This document shows, piece after piece, positions 17,816 to 26,227 of a stretch of DNA of 64,000 bases. Origin of the DNA: Allobosea sp. 117. Its GTDB lineage: Bacteria > Pseudomonadota > Alphaproteobacteria > Rhizobiales > Xanthobacteraceae. The stretch covers positions 360,336 through 424,335 of the forward strand of contig NZ_JNLC01000012.1 in assembly GCF_000702305.1 (NCBI RefSeq). Direction: 5' to 3'. The notes beneath the pieces were generated by a model. The model did not search any database. It had not been told where the DNA came from and saw nothing but the letters and a program-made list of their open reading frames with translations. The position numbers and the translations under genes are program-made. How positions within the stretch are numbered: the first letter of the stretch is position 1; every line of letters begins with the position of its first letter.

Positions 17816-18568
17816 TCAGTTCGCTGCCGCCAGAAGCCCGCGCTCGGTGTCGCCCGATGCGCCATAGCCCAGATGGGCCAGACAGGCGCGCGCCAGCGAA
17901 ACGTTGCAGTCCACGATGTCCGGGTCCGCCGTGGCGAGGCCGTTCGCGGCCACCGAAAGCTCGGTGCAGCCGAGCACCGCGGTACGCGCGCCGGTGGAGC
18001 GGGCGAGGCGCAGGGCAGTCCGGAACGCGGACGCCGCCTCCGCGACCATGCCGGATTTCACGAGATCGATGGCGTCGTCGACGCTCGCCTGGAACTCGGC
18101 CGAGGCCGGCACGAACAGCTCATAGCCCGCGGCGCGAATCCGCGTCTGGTAGAATCCCGAGGCGAGCGTGCCCTGCGTCGCCAGCACCGCGATCTTTTCC
18201 CGGTGCGGGCGGCTCCTCAGATCGGAGACGACCGCGTCGGCGATATGGATGATCCGTGCCCGCGAGGCCTCGGCGATCTGCTCGTACCAGTGGTGGGCGG
18301 TGTTGCAGGGTATGGCGATGCAGTCGACGCCGAGCCCGTTCAGCGCCTCGACCGCATTGCGGAGCGGCAGCAGCGGCTCGTCCGTGCCGCGCAGGATCGC
18401 CTCGGTCCGCGCCGGCAGTTGCGGCACGCTCAGCATGACCGCCGGAACATGCTCGGCATCGGTACGCGCCGGGGTCAGGCGCGTGAACTTGAAGAAGAAG
18501 TCGGCCGAGGCGAGCGGACCGAGCCCGCCGATCACGCCGAGCCGGGGACGTATCGCTTCGGCGATCAC
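17816..18568 (-). CDS. Aspartate/glutamate racemase family protein
   Basis: 250 residues. The two catalytic cysteines of the cofactor-independent Asp/Glu racemase family are present: Cys88 in IAIPCNTAHHW and Cys201 in VLGCTELS. The N-terminal GVIGGLGPLAS is typical. It would interconvert enantiomers of an acidic amino acid or a related compound. It overlaps the symporter stop by 4 bp (ATGA), in an operon of binding protein, symporter and racemase, consistent with use of an imported D-amino acid or dicarboxylic amino acid. Confidence 0.88.
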   Translation of the reverse strand: MIAEAIRPRLGVIGGLGPLASADFFFKFTRLTPARTDAEHVPAVMLSVPQLPARTEAILRGTDEPLLPLRNAVEALNGLGVDCIAIPCNTAHHWYEQIAEASRARIIHIADAVVSDLRSRPHREKIAVLATQGTLASGFYQTRIRAAGYELFVPASAEFQASVDDAIDLVKSGMVAEAASAFRTALRLARSTGARTAVLGCTELSVAANGLATADPDIVDCNVSLARACLAHLGYGASGDTERGLLAAAN

Positions 18569-19941
18569 GACCTCGCCTCGCTCAGCACGGGCGCCTCGGA
18601 TGCCGCCGGCACCGGATGGCTGTCCTTGTGCCCCTCATGCGGCGCGATGGCCGCCGTGCTGGCGGCGACGGTGCTCACGCTGGCCAGCGTCATGAAGGTG
18701 TCGGTGACCGCGTCGACCGCCACGAACAGGGCGAAGGCCGCCTCGAAGGGAAGCTTGAGGTAGCCGCACAGGATCGACATCTGGGACAGTATGACGATGC
18801 CGCTCATTCCGGTCGTGGTCAGCGCCAGCAGGGACGCCACCACGCCGACCAAGGTCAGGTCCGCTATGGACAGCGAGCGGCCATAGAGTTGGGCGATGAA
18901 GATCGTGCCGATCGTGTAGAGGAAGATCGGCCCGGTGCGCAGCAGCGCCGCCTGCAGCGGCACCAGCAGCTCGACCACCACCGCACTGAACCGCAGCCGC
19001 TCGGTCAGCAGGTTGATGATCCACGGCAGCGAGGCGACGGTGGAGCGGGTGGTGATCGCCACCATGAGCAAAGGCTGGAACGCCTTGACGGACGCCCAGT
19101 AACTGCGGCCGGAGCGGATGGAGACGATGGCGAAGGCCGTAGCCATCGCAATAGCGCTTGCCAGCCCCATGACGAGCAGGAAGCCGCCCATCAGCTTCAG
19201 CGGCTCGGCGCCCATCTTCGCGGTCTGGTCCGCGATGAGGATGAAGGTGGTGAAGGGCAGCGCCCAGATGAACCAGTTCGTCAGTATGATGCAGGACCGG
19301 TAGACGGCATCGAGCACCCCGGCAAAGGTCGTGGAGGACGAGCGCGGGACATTGCCCATCGCCAGCCCGAACAGCAGGCAGAACAGCAGAACCTGGATCG
19401 CCTCGCCGCTTGCCAGCGCGCTGAACACGTTGTTGGGCACGAGGTTCAGGAAGATGGAGAGCGGCCCGACCGTCTTGGTGTCGGCGTCGGACGGGGCCAG
19501 CGTCAGCTCGAGATCGGTCGAGACGGTGCCCTGCGAGTTGATGAACTGGCCGAGCTGGATGCGGGACTGCGGATCGTCGATCTGTCCCTGCTGCAGGATG
19601 GTGGCGAGTGTCCCGCTCACCATGACGCTGATGAACGATACCGCGAGGACGGCCAGCGCGATCTTGCCCAGATAGCGCACGGATTGCGGGTCCTGGACCA
19701 TGGAGGTGATCGAGAAGATCACCGAGGAGACCAGGAACGGCAGCACCACCATCTTCAGGAGGTTCAAATAGGCATGGGCGGCCGGGCCCATGGCGTGGGA
19801 GAGCTCGGGATAATGCAGGCCGCACAATATGCCCGCGCCGATCATGAAGATGGTGGTGAGCGGCGAGCGCAGCACCCGGCGGAGGGCACCGCGCCAGTTG
19901 AACGCCCTCGCCTCGACCGGTTTCGGCGTCGACATGTCCAT
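18565..19941 (-). CDS. Dicarboxylate/amino acid:cation symporter (DAACS family)
   Basis: 458 residues from ATG 19941; the frame continues upstream inside the next gene without homology. It contains many hydrophobic segments and DAACS hallmarks, including LNLLKMVVLPFLVSSVIFSI near the N-terminus and the re-entrant regions near VAITTRSTVASLP and TTTGMSGIVILSQ. Members carry glutamate, aspartate or C4-dicarboxylates with Na+ or H+. It lies 2 bp downstream of a periplasmic binding protein gene, an unusual partner for a secondary symporter. Confidence 0.88.
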   Translation of the reverse strand: MDMSTPKPVEARAFNWRGALRRVLRSPLTTIFMIGAGILCGLHYPELSHAMGPAAHAYLNLLKMVVLPFLVSSVIFSITSMVQDPQSVRYLGKIALAVLAVSFISVMVSGTLATILQQGQIDDPQSRIQLGQFINSQGTVSTDLELTLAPSDADTKTVGPLSIFLNLVPNNVFSALASGEAIQVLLFCLLFGLAMGNVPRSSSTTFAGVLDAVYRSCIILTNWFIWALPFTTFILIADQTAKMGAEPLKLMGGFLLVMGLASAIAMATAFAIVSIRSGRSYWASVKAFQPLLMVAITTRSTVASLPWIINLLTERLRFSAVVVELLVPLQAALLRTGPIFLYTIGTIFIAQLYGRSLSIADLTLVGVVASLLALTTTGMSGIVILSQMSILCGYLKLPFEAAFALFVAVDAVTDTFMTLASVSTVAASTAAIAPHEGHKDSHPVPAASEAPVLSEARS

Positions 19942-19943
19942 GG

Positions 19944-20768
19944 TCAGACGCCGGCCTCGGCACGATAGCGCGCGATGAGTTCGTCGGTGGTCATGACCTT
20001 CCCGTTGCGGTCCAGCTCGAGAAACAGGTTCACGAAATCCTTCAGATGCGGGGCATCGGGCCGGATGCCGATCGCCAGCGTGTCCGTCTTGTCGGTCAGC
20101 GTGATGGAGCGCGCGACGACCGTCAGCGAGGGATCGTCCACCAGCAGCTTCTTGATCTCGAAATCGTCCCGATAGGCCATGTCGAGCTGCTCGGCGCGGA
20201 TGGCCTCGACGATCTCCCGCCAACTGCCGAATTCGCGCACGCGGGCATTGGGAAAGCTCGTCGGCGCGTATTCGGCGAAGGACGAGCCCGCGATGACGCC
20301 AAGATCGCCCTTATAGTCGCGGATGACGTCTTCGGCCGTCCGGCCGCCGACCATCTGCGCAAACCGGAGCCGGTTGGCGAGCAGCCCGTGATGCAGCCGT
20401 GCATAGGGGGCGGAATAGCGGATCACCCGGGCGCGCTTCAGGGTGCGGCTCAGCTTGCCAATGGCGAGGTCCGCCCGTCCTTCGGTGATCTGCTGGACGG
20501 TACTGTCGAACGTCGTTCCGGAACGGTCGACGGCCGGCTTCACGCCCAGCGCCGCGGCGATCCCGCGGCCAAGATCGAAATCGAGCCCTTGTTCGGGCTC
20601 TCCCACCGCCCGGAAGAAGGGGCGGGCGGAAAAGCCGGGCGTCGCTATGCGCAGAGCCCCGCTGTCGACGATCTGGCGAACGTCACCGACGGCTTCCTGC
20701 GCCCATAGCCGGGGCGCCGCGAGGAACAGGCCTCCGGCCGCGAGAAGCGCCCGGCGCGACATGGCCAT
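19944..20768 (-). CDS. Periplasmic amino-acid-type substrate-binding protein
   Basis: About 274 residues, PF00497-like solute-binding fold (GLDFDLGRGIAAALGVKP; GRADLAIGKLSRTLKRA; DMAYRDDFEIKKLL). The N-terminus MAMSRRALLAAGGLFLAAP is an export signal with twin Arg. The start at ATG 20768 is chosen because AGGAAG lies about 7 bases upstream; ATG 20792 is an alternative. Such proteins usually serve ABC importers, but none is encoded here. The partner appears to be the DAACS symporter immediately downstream. It heads the operon with the symporter and racemase. Confidence 0.87.
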   Translation of the reverse strand: MAMSRRALLAAGGLFLAAPRLWAQEAVGDVRQIVDSGALRIATPGFSARPFFRAVGEPEQGLDFDLGRGIAAALGVKPAVDRSGTTFDSTVQQITEGRADLAIGKLSRTLKRARVIRYSAPYARLHHGLLANRLRFAQMVGGRTAEDVIRDYKGDLGVIAGSSFAEYAPTSFPNARVREFGSWREIVEAIRAEQLDMAYRDDFEIKKLLVDDPSLTVVARSITLTDKTDTLAIGIRPDAPHLKDFVNLFLELDRNGKVMTTDELIARYRAEAGV

Positions 20769-21006
20769 AGGTGTCTTCCTGTCCAACGTCATAGCGCGCC
20801 TTGGGCGACCGTCCCGATCATCGGACCGATAGCGCAAAAATACCGGGAGAGCTGCAGCGCCGGAACCTTAGCGGTCCGGCCTTAACCGACTATAACTGCG
20901 ATAGCTTCACACTGCGCAAGCCGACCCGGCAGACGCCGGGGGATAACGAACAGGTTACAGGCGCCCTCCGGTATCGGGTTGCAGCAAGCTGCGCAGTCCG
21001 CTGTGC

Positions 21007-21135
21007 ACCGCGCGCATCCTGATGCCGGCGAGCGTGGTGCGCCTCTCGGCCGGCCGCCACGCAATGAGCGAGGAGATGCAGGCGCTCTGCTTCCTCGCCG
21101 GCGCCAACTCGATCTTCACCGGCGACGTGCTGCTC
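21007..21135 (+). pseudogene. bioB: bioB (biotin synthase) 3'-region fragment
   Basis: One frame encodes [20 protein letters not shown] followed by [20 protein letters not shown], the conserved C-terminal part of biotin synthase. The N-terminal radical-SAM domain is missing and the reading breaks off right after GDVLL, where a different gene remnant begins in another frame. This is a decayed fragment, not a functional biotin synthase. Confidence 0.82.
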
Positions 21136-21136
21136 T

Positions 21137-21467
21137 ACCCCGATGGTGCTGGCGGTGGTCGCCTTCGGCGTCTGCGCCATCGAGTACTCGACCGGCTCGA
21201 TCTTCATCGCCGTGCTGGCGAGCGTCGTCGGCATGGCGCTCACCAAGCTCGACTATCCGGCGGTGCCGCTCATCCTCGGGCCGGTGCTCGGGCCGATGCT
21301 GGAGCGCAACATCCGCCGCACGCTGATCCAGAGCCAGGGCGACGTGCTGGTCTTCGTCGAGCGGCCGATCGCGCTCGGTCGTCCTGACCATCGCCGCCCT
21401 GCTCATTCCGGTGATATTGAAGGCTCTCGACGAGCAGCGGATTCCGGCCGACGAGGCGGAAGCCTGA
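21137..21467 (+). pseudogene. tctA-type permease C-terminal fragment, frameshifted
   Basis: The fragment begins near [20 protein letters not shown] and includes [19 protein letters not shown], the C-terminal signature region of tripartite tricarboxylate transporter permeases. At about 21375 the frame changes; the tail continues as [20 protein letters not shown] to a stop at 21465-21467. It is clearly different from the intact tctA at 29904-31412, so it is not a local copy. It is joined to the bioB fragment at about 21136. Confidence 0.82.
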
Positions 21468-21501
21468 ACATCCACCCCCGACACCGGCACGACATCGGCT
21501 C

Positions 21502-22701
21502 ATGGATTATCGGTATCTCATCATCGGCGGCGGCATTGTCGGCCTCGCCACCGCCCGCGAGCTCAAGGCCCGCGATCCCGCCGCCCGCATCGTGCTGATC
21601 GAGAAGGAGGCCGATTTCGGCCTCCACCAGACCGGGCACAACAGCGGCGTCATCCATGCCGGGGTCTATTACGCACCGGGCTCGCTGAAGGCCCGGCTCT
21701 GCTTTGAGGGCGCCGAGGCGACCAAGCAGTTCTGCCGGGACAACCAGATCCCGTTCGAGGTCTGCGGCAAGCTGATCGTCGCTACCAACCCCGTCGAGGT
21801 CGAGCGCATGCATGCGCTGGCCGGCCGTGCGCGGCAGAACGGCCTCGACATCCACCACGTCGACGGCGCCGAACTCGCGCGGATCGAACCGAATGTCAGT
21901 GGGCTGGAAGCGCTGCTGGTGCCGGCAACCGGCATCGTCGACTACCGCCGCATCTGCCTAGCCATAGCCGAGCGGCTGCGCGAGGCGGGCGCCGAACTGC
22001 GCCTGTCGACCCGCGTCACCAGCATTCGGGAAGACGACGCCGGCGTCACGGTGACGACCGACAAAGGCGAGGAGCTGCGCGCCGAACGCCTCGTCGCCTG
22101 CGCCGGCCTCCAGTCCGACCGCATCGCCAGTCTCGCCGGCCTCGACGTACGCCACCGCATCGTGCCGTTCCGCGGCGAATACTACACGCTGCCGCCCACC
22201 AAATCGGCCGTTGTGCGGCACCTGATCTACCCGGTGCCCGATCCCGAGCTGCCCTTCCTCGGCATCCATCTCACCCGCATGATCGACGGGCGGGTGACGG
22301 TCGGGCCGAACGCGGTGCTCGGCTTCTCCCGGGAGGGCTATCCGCGCGGCAGCGTGAACCTCTCCGACATCGCCTCAATGGTGGGCTTCAGCGGCTTCTG
22401 GTCGATGGCGCGGAAGAATCTCGCTTCCGGCCTCACCGAATTCCGCAACTCGCTGCTGCGCCGGCGCTATCTGGAGGAATGCCGGAAATATTGCCCGAGC
22501 CTGACGCTGGCCGATCTCGGAACGCCCGGCGCCGGCATCCGCGCGCAGGCGGTGCTCGACGACGGCACGCTGGTGCAGGACTTCCTGTTCCTCGACAGCC
22601 CGCGCAGCCTGCATGTCTGCAACGCGCCCTCACCGGCGGCGACCTCCGCCATGCCGATCGCGAAGATGATCGTCGACCGGATGGAACAGGCGGCAGCCTA
22701 G
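21502..22701 (+). CDS. lhgO: L-2-hydroxyglutarate oxidase LhgO
   Basis: 399 residues, FAD-dependent DAO-family oxidase. It has the FAD motif IIGGGIVGLATARELK at the N-terminus and GLHQTGHNSGVIHAGVYY, the strongly conserved LhgO segment. The length matches the family. It oxidises L-2-hydroxyglutarate, a side product of metabolism, to 2-oxoglutarate. It stands alone on the plus strand after the pseudogene junction, with no strong ribosome site visible, and is followed by a palindromic repeat that may end transcription. Confidence 0.9.
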   Translation: MDYRYLIIGGGIVGLATARELKARDPAARIVLIEKEADFGLHQTGHNSGVIHAGVYYAPGSLKARLCFEGAEATKQFCRDNQIPFEVCGKLIVATNPVEVERMHALAGRARQNGLDIHHVDGAELARIEPNVSGLEALLVPATGIVDYRRICLAIAERLREAGAELRLSTRVTSIREDDAGVTVTTDKGEELRAERLVACAGLQSDRIASLAGLDVRHRIVPFRGEYYTLPPTKSAVVRHLIYPVPDPELPFLGIHLTRMIDGRVTVGPNAVLGFSREGYPRGSVNLSDIASMVGFSGFWSMARKNLASGLTEFRNSLLRRRYLEECRKYCPSLTLADLGTPGAGIRAQAVLDDGTLVQDFLFLDSPRSLHVCNAPSPAATSAMPIAKMIVDRMEQAAA

Positions 22702-22802
22702 AGCGTTTTTGAGCGAAGTGGAAACCGGTTCGCGTGAAGAAAACGCGATGAAATAAGAACTTAGAGTGTTTCCGTGTTGCCAATAAAAACGGAAAGACTC
22801 TA
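22702..22802. repeat. Rhizobiales-type intergenic palindromic element
   Basis: An A/T-richer ~100-bp element in an otherwise GC-rich context lies between convergent lhgO and dapA-like genes. TAGAGTGTTTCCGT (22762-22775) faces ACGGAAAGACTCTA (22789-22802), a 14-bp inverted repeat with one mismatch. The upstream half (GAGCGAAGTGGAAACCGG and the GTGAAGAAAACGCG part) resembles short interspersed elements common in this order. It may act as a bidirectional terminator. Related to the palindrome at 48047-48089. Confidence 0.7.
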
Positions 22803-22810
22803 GGCGGCGC

Positions 22811-23737
22811 TCACACCGCCGCGCGCGGGTCCTTGCGGGCGAGCCGCGCCAGCAGATAGTCGATCTCCGCCCGCGCGGTCTCGCTCAGCCGGCCCGCCGG
22901 CTTGCGCTGCGCGTCGGAGGCGATGACGCCGCGCCGCATCAGCACATATTTGCGCACAGCGAGCCCGACGCCCTGCTGCTGCTCGTAGCGGATCAGCGGC
23001 AGATGCGCGTCGAACAGGTCGTGCGCCTCGTCCCGACGGCCCGCCTTATGGAGCGCCACCAGCTCGGCCAGCATGTCGGGAAAGGCATAGCCGGTCATCG
23101 CGCCGTCGGCGCCGCGCTCCGGCTCGAAATCGAGGAACAGCCCGCCATTGCCGCACAGTATGGAGAACGGGCGCAGCGCGCCCTTCGCCTGCAGCGCGCG
23201 CAGCGCCGAGATCTTCTCCAGCCCCGGCCAGTCCTCGTGTTTGAGCATGACGCAGGAGGGGTGGTCGGTCATGATCCGGGCGATGACGCCGGTCGACAGT
23301 ACGACCGACAGGGTGAGCGGATAGTCCTGCAGCACGAAAGGTACATCCGTGCCGATCGCCTCCACCGCCTGCGCGAAATAGCCGAGGATCTGCTCGTCGC
23401 TGCGCAGATGCGGGGCGGGGGCGATCATCACGCCGGCGGCGCCCGCCTCCAAGGACCTGAGGGCAAGCGAGCGCATGGCGGCGAAGCCCGGCGCCGAGAC
23501 ACCGACCACCACCGGCACCTTCGACCGGCCGACCACCTGCTTCACCAGGCCGAGCGCCTCTTCCGGCTCCAGCTTCGGCGCCTCGCCCATGATGCCGAGC
23601 ACGGTGATGCCGGTGGCGCCACTCTCGTGATAGAAATCGGTCAGCCGGTCGACAGAGGCGGCATCGATCATGCCCTCCGGCGTGAAGGGCGTGGTGGCGA
23701 TGGCGTACAGGCCGCCGGCGTCGGGACCGAACGTCAC
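22811..23737 (-). CDS. DapA/DHDPS-family aldolase or lyase
   Basis: 308 residues, TIM-barrel family of dihydrodipicolinate synthase and N-acetylneuraminate lyase. The Schiff-base lysine is Lys166 (VMLKHED) and the supporting Tyr139 lies in QDYPL; the phosphate/keto-acid loop GIMGEAPKL is present. Its position after RraA-like and SDR genes (4-bp overlap with the RraA gene) suggests a 2-keto acid lyase or dehydratase in sugar-acid or organic-acid breakdown rather than lysine synthesis. Confidence 0.85.
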   Translation of the reverse strand: MTFGPDAGGLYAIATTPFTPEGMIDAASVDRLTDFYHESGATGITVLGIMGEAPKLEPEEALGLVKQVVGRSKVPVVVGVSAPGFAAMRSLALRSLEAGAAGVMIAPAPHLRSDEQILGYFAQAVEAIGTDVPFVLQDYPLTLSVVLSTGVIARIMTDHPSCVMLKHEDWPGLEKISALRALQAKGALRPFSILCGNGGLFLDFEPERGADGAMTGYAFPDMLAELVALHKAGRRDEAHDLFDAHLPLIRYEQQQGVGLAVRKYVLMRRGVIASDAQRKPAGRLSETARAEIDYLLARLARKDPRAAV

Positions 23738-24441
23738 GGCGCACCGGCCTTGAAGGCCTCGTAGCGGGCCTTCGTATCGGCGTTCATCGGATAGAGGCCG
23801 GGCAGCGGCACGCCGCGGTCGACCTCCGACATGATCCAGGCTTCCATCCGTTCCTGCTCCGGCGCTTCCGCCAGGACCACATCAAGATAACCCGCCGGGA
23901 TCAACACCGCGCCGTCGTCGTCCACCACGATGATGTCGTCCGGGAACACCGCGACGCCTCCGCAGGCGATCGGCTCCTGCCAGTTGACGAAGGTGAGACC
24001 CGCCACCGAAGGCGGCGCGGCGACGCCCTCGCACCAGATCGGCAGGCCGGTCGACAGGCAGCCCTCGCCGTCGCGCAGCACCCCGTCGGTGACGAGACCG
24101 GCCACGCCGCGCTTCTTCATGCGGGCGCAAAGGATGTCGCCGAAGATGCCGGCATCGGTGACGCCCATCGCGTCGGCGACGACGATGACGCCCTCAGGCA
24201 TCGCCTCGATGGCGCCGCGGGTCGAGATCGGCTTCGACCAGCTCTCCGGCGTGGCGAGATCCTCGCGGGCCGGCACGAAGCGCAGCGTGAAGGCCTTGCC
24301 GACAAGGCGCCCCTGGCCCTGGCGCACGGGCTTGGTGCCGCGCAGCCAGACGTTCCGGAGCCCCTTTTTCAGCATGATGGTGGTGATGGTCGCCGTGGTG
24401 ACCTTCTTCAGGGTTTCGATGGCGGCAGTATCGAGGCTCAT
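23734..24441 (-). CDS. RraA-family aldolase/decarboxylase-like protein
   Basis: 235 residues. The RraA/HMG-aldolase metal-substrate motif is visible as GDIL (101-104) with TDGVLRD (Arg123, Asp124) about 20 residues later. Family members with this complete motif are usually 4-hydroxy-4-methyl-2-oxoglutarate-type aldolases or oxaloacetate decarboxylases; the RNase-inhibitor name is historical. Middle gene of an SDR-RraA-DapA operon; a keto-acid step is inferred. Confidence 0.82.
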   Translation of the reverse strand: MSLDTAAIETLKKVTTATITTIMLKKGLRNVWLRGTKPVRQGQGRLVGKAFTLRFVPAREDLATPESWSKPISTRGAIEAMPEGVIVVADAMGVTDAGIFGDILCARMKKRGVAGLVTDGVLRDGEGCLSTGLPIWCEGVAAPPSVAGLTFVNWQEPIACGGVAVFPDDIIVVDDDGAVLIPAGYLDVVLAEAPEQERMEAWIMSEVDRGVPLPGLYPMNADTKARYEAFKAGAP

Positions 24442-24465
24442 GAGGGAATCCCGGTTCTGGAAGGT

Positions 24466-25251
24466 TCAGATGCTGGCGATCAGGCCGCCGTCGATGCGGA
24501 TCACCGAGCCGGTGATGTAGGAAGCGCGGTCGCTGGCGAGGAAGGCGACGGTGTCGCCATATTCACGCGGGTCGCCATAGCGGCCGAGCGGTATGCTGGC
24601 GGTGCTCTCCGCGGTCACCTCGGCGACCGGGCGATTCTCGCGCTTGGCCTTCTGCTCGTCGAGGAAGGTGATGCGCCCGGTAGCGATGCGCCCCGGCAGC
24701 ACGATGTTGCAGGTGATGCCGTCGCGCCCGACCTCGCGCGCCAGCGTCTTCGACCAGCCGACAAGGGCGAGCCGCAGCGTGTTGGAGATGCCGAGATTGG
24801 GAATGGGCGCCACCACGCCGGAGGAGGTGGAGGTGATGACGCGCCCCCATTTCCTCTCGCGCATGCCCGGCAGCACGAGGTCGGTGACCGCGATGACCGA
24901 GCGCACCATCTCGTCGAAATAGCGCGACCAGGTCTCGGGACTCTGCCCGCCCGCGGGGGTCGGCGGCGGTCCACCGGTGTTGTTGACCAGCACATCGACC
25001 GGCCCGAAGCGCGCGGCGATCTCCTCGATATGTGCGGGGGCGGCGGCGATGTCCGCGATGTTCCAGGTGAGCGCCCGCGCCTGTCCGGCGCTGCCCGTGA
25101 TCGCCGCCGCGGTCCGGCCGGCCGCCTCGCCGTCGATATCGGCCACCACCACCCGTGCGCCTTCCGCTGCCAGCGACCGCGCGATCGCGCCGCCGAGGCC
25201 GCCACCGGCACCGAAGACCAGCGCCGTTTTTTCCTTCAGTCCGAAATCCAT
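24466..25251 (-). CDS. Divergent SDR-family protein lacking the YxxxK motif
   Basis: 261 residues from ATG 25251. The Rossmann motif GAGGGLG (14-20) and NNTGG are normal. Where SDRs have YxxxK, this protein has ISNTLR (155-160) in PIPNLGISNTLRLALVGWSK, so the catalytic Tyr and Lys are absent. It belongs to the atypical FabG-like subgroup and may use other residues or act non-canonically. First gene of the operon facing the LysR regulator at 25342. Confidence 0.85.
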   Translation of the reverse strand: MDFGLKEKTALVFGAGGGLGGAIARSLAAEGARVVVADIDGEAAGRTAAAITGSAGQARALTWNIADIAAAPAHIEEIAARFGPVDVLVNNTGGPPPTPAGGQSPETWSRYFDEMVRSVIAVTDLVLPGMRERKWGRVITSTSSGVVAPIPNLGISNTLRLALVGWSKTLAREVGRDGITCNIVLPGRIATGRITFLDEQKAKRENRPVAEVTAESTASIPLGRYGDPREYGDTVAFLASDRASYITGSVIRIDGGLIASI

Positions 25252-25341
25252 GACTGCGGCTTCTCCCTTTCGGGAATTATCCCGCATAGGAAGCACAGCG
25301 AAACTGGTGTTTTCTTCCTTCAGGAAGTAGTTTTTCTTGCG
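25252..25341. promoter_or_regulatory. SDR/LysR divergent promoter with two inverted repeats
   Basis: The 90-bp spacer holds CGGGA-ATTA-TCCCG (25271-25284) and CTTCCT-TC-AGGAAG (25314-25327). Both are perfect palindromes placed as expected for an autoregulating LysR protein with a divergent target. The spacer is A/T-richer than its surroundings. Function is inferred. Confidence 0.45.
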
Positions 25342-26214
25342 ATGGAAACCCGCTTCCTGGAAACCTTCCTGACCGTGGTCGAGCGCGGCTCGCTGGCTGA
25401 GGCGTCGCGCCGGCTCGGCATCACGCCCGCCGCCGTCGCGCAGAGGATACAGGCGCTGGAGGACGAGATCGGCGTGGCGCTTCTCGCCCGCGCCGGCCGA
25501 CGCGTGCGGGCCACCCCGGCGGGCCTCGCCATCATGGAGCGCAGCCGCCGGATTCTCACCGATGCGCGCCATCTGCGCATCCTCGCGGCGGAGGATGCGC
25601 CGGCGGGCGAGCTGCGCCTCGGCGCCATCTCGACCACGCTGACCGGGCTGCTCGCGCCCGCGCTCAGCCGCCTGCGCGAGACGGTGCCGAATGTCGAGGT
25701 GTTCCTCCTGCCCGGCACCTCGGCCGCGCTCCATCAGCAGCTCGTCGACGGCGGCATCGATGCGGCCCTTCTGGTGGAACCGCCCTTTCCGATCCTCAAG
25801 ACCTTCGACTGGCGGCTGCTGCGCTCGGAGACGACCACCCTGCTCGCGCCGCGCGGCTGGGCGGATGAGGACGTGCACAACCTCCTCGCCACGCGCCCCT
25901 TCATCCGTTACGACCGCAACAACTGGGGCGGGCGGATCGTCGATCGCTATCTGCAAGACGCCGGCATTGTCCCTCGGGAATGGCTGGAGCTGGATTCGCT
26001 GGAGGCCATCGCGGTGATGGTCGCCAACGGGCTGGGCGTCGCGCTGGTGCCGGACTGGGCGCGCCCGTCGCCGGATTCGGACGACGTCGTGCGCCTTCCG
26101 CTGCCGCTGCCCTCCGAGCCCCGCCGCATCGGCATGCTGTGGCCCCGCAACTCCGCGGCGGGCCGCCTGGTCGAAGTCCTGATCGGCGTGCTGGGCAGCA
26201 GGCCGGCAACGTAG
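25342..26214 (+). CDS. LysR-family transcriptional regulator
   Basis: 290 residues from ATG 25342. The N-terminal winged HTH METRFLETFLTVVERGSLAE continues to the recognition helix AVAQRIQALEDEIG. The C-terminal effector domain is of periplasmic-binding type (ISTTLTGLLAPALSRLRE; MVANGLGVALVPDWAR). A longer frame upstream overlaps the divergent promoter and is rejected. It is divergent from the SDR-RraA-DapA operon, which it probably controls in response to an organic acid. Confidence 0.9.
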   Translation: METRFLETFLTVVERGSLAEASRRLGITPAAVAQRIQALEDEIGVALLARAGRRVRATPAGLAIMERSRRILTDARHLRILAAEDAPAGELRLGAISTTLTGLLAPALSRLRETVPNVEVFLLPGTSAALHQQLVDGGIDAALLVEPPFPILKTFDWRLLRSETTTLLAPRGWADEDVHNLLATRPFIRYDRNNWGGRIVDRYLQDAGIVPREWLELDSLEAIAVMVANGLGVALVPDWARPSPDSDDVVRLPLPLPSEPRRIGMLWPRNSAAGRLVEVLIGVLGSRPAT

Positions 26215-26227
26215 CCGGCCCGCCGCC

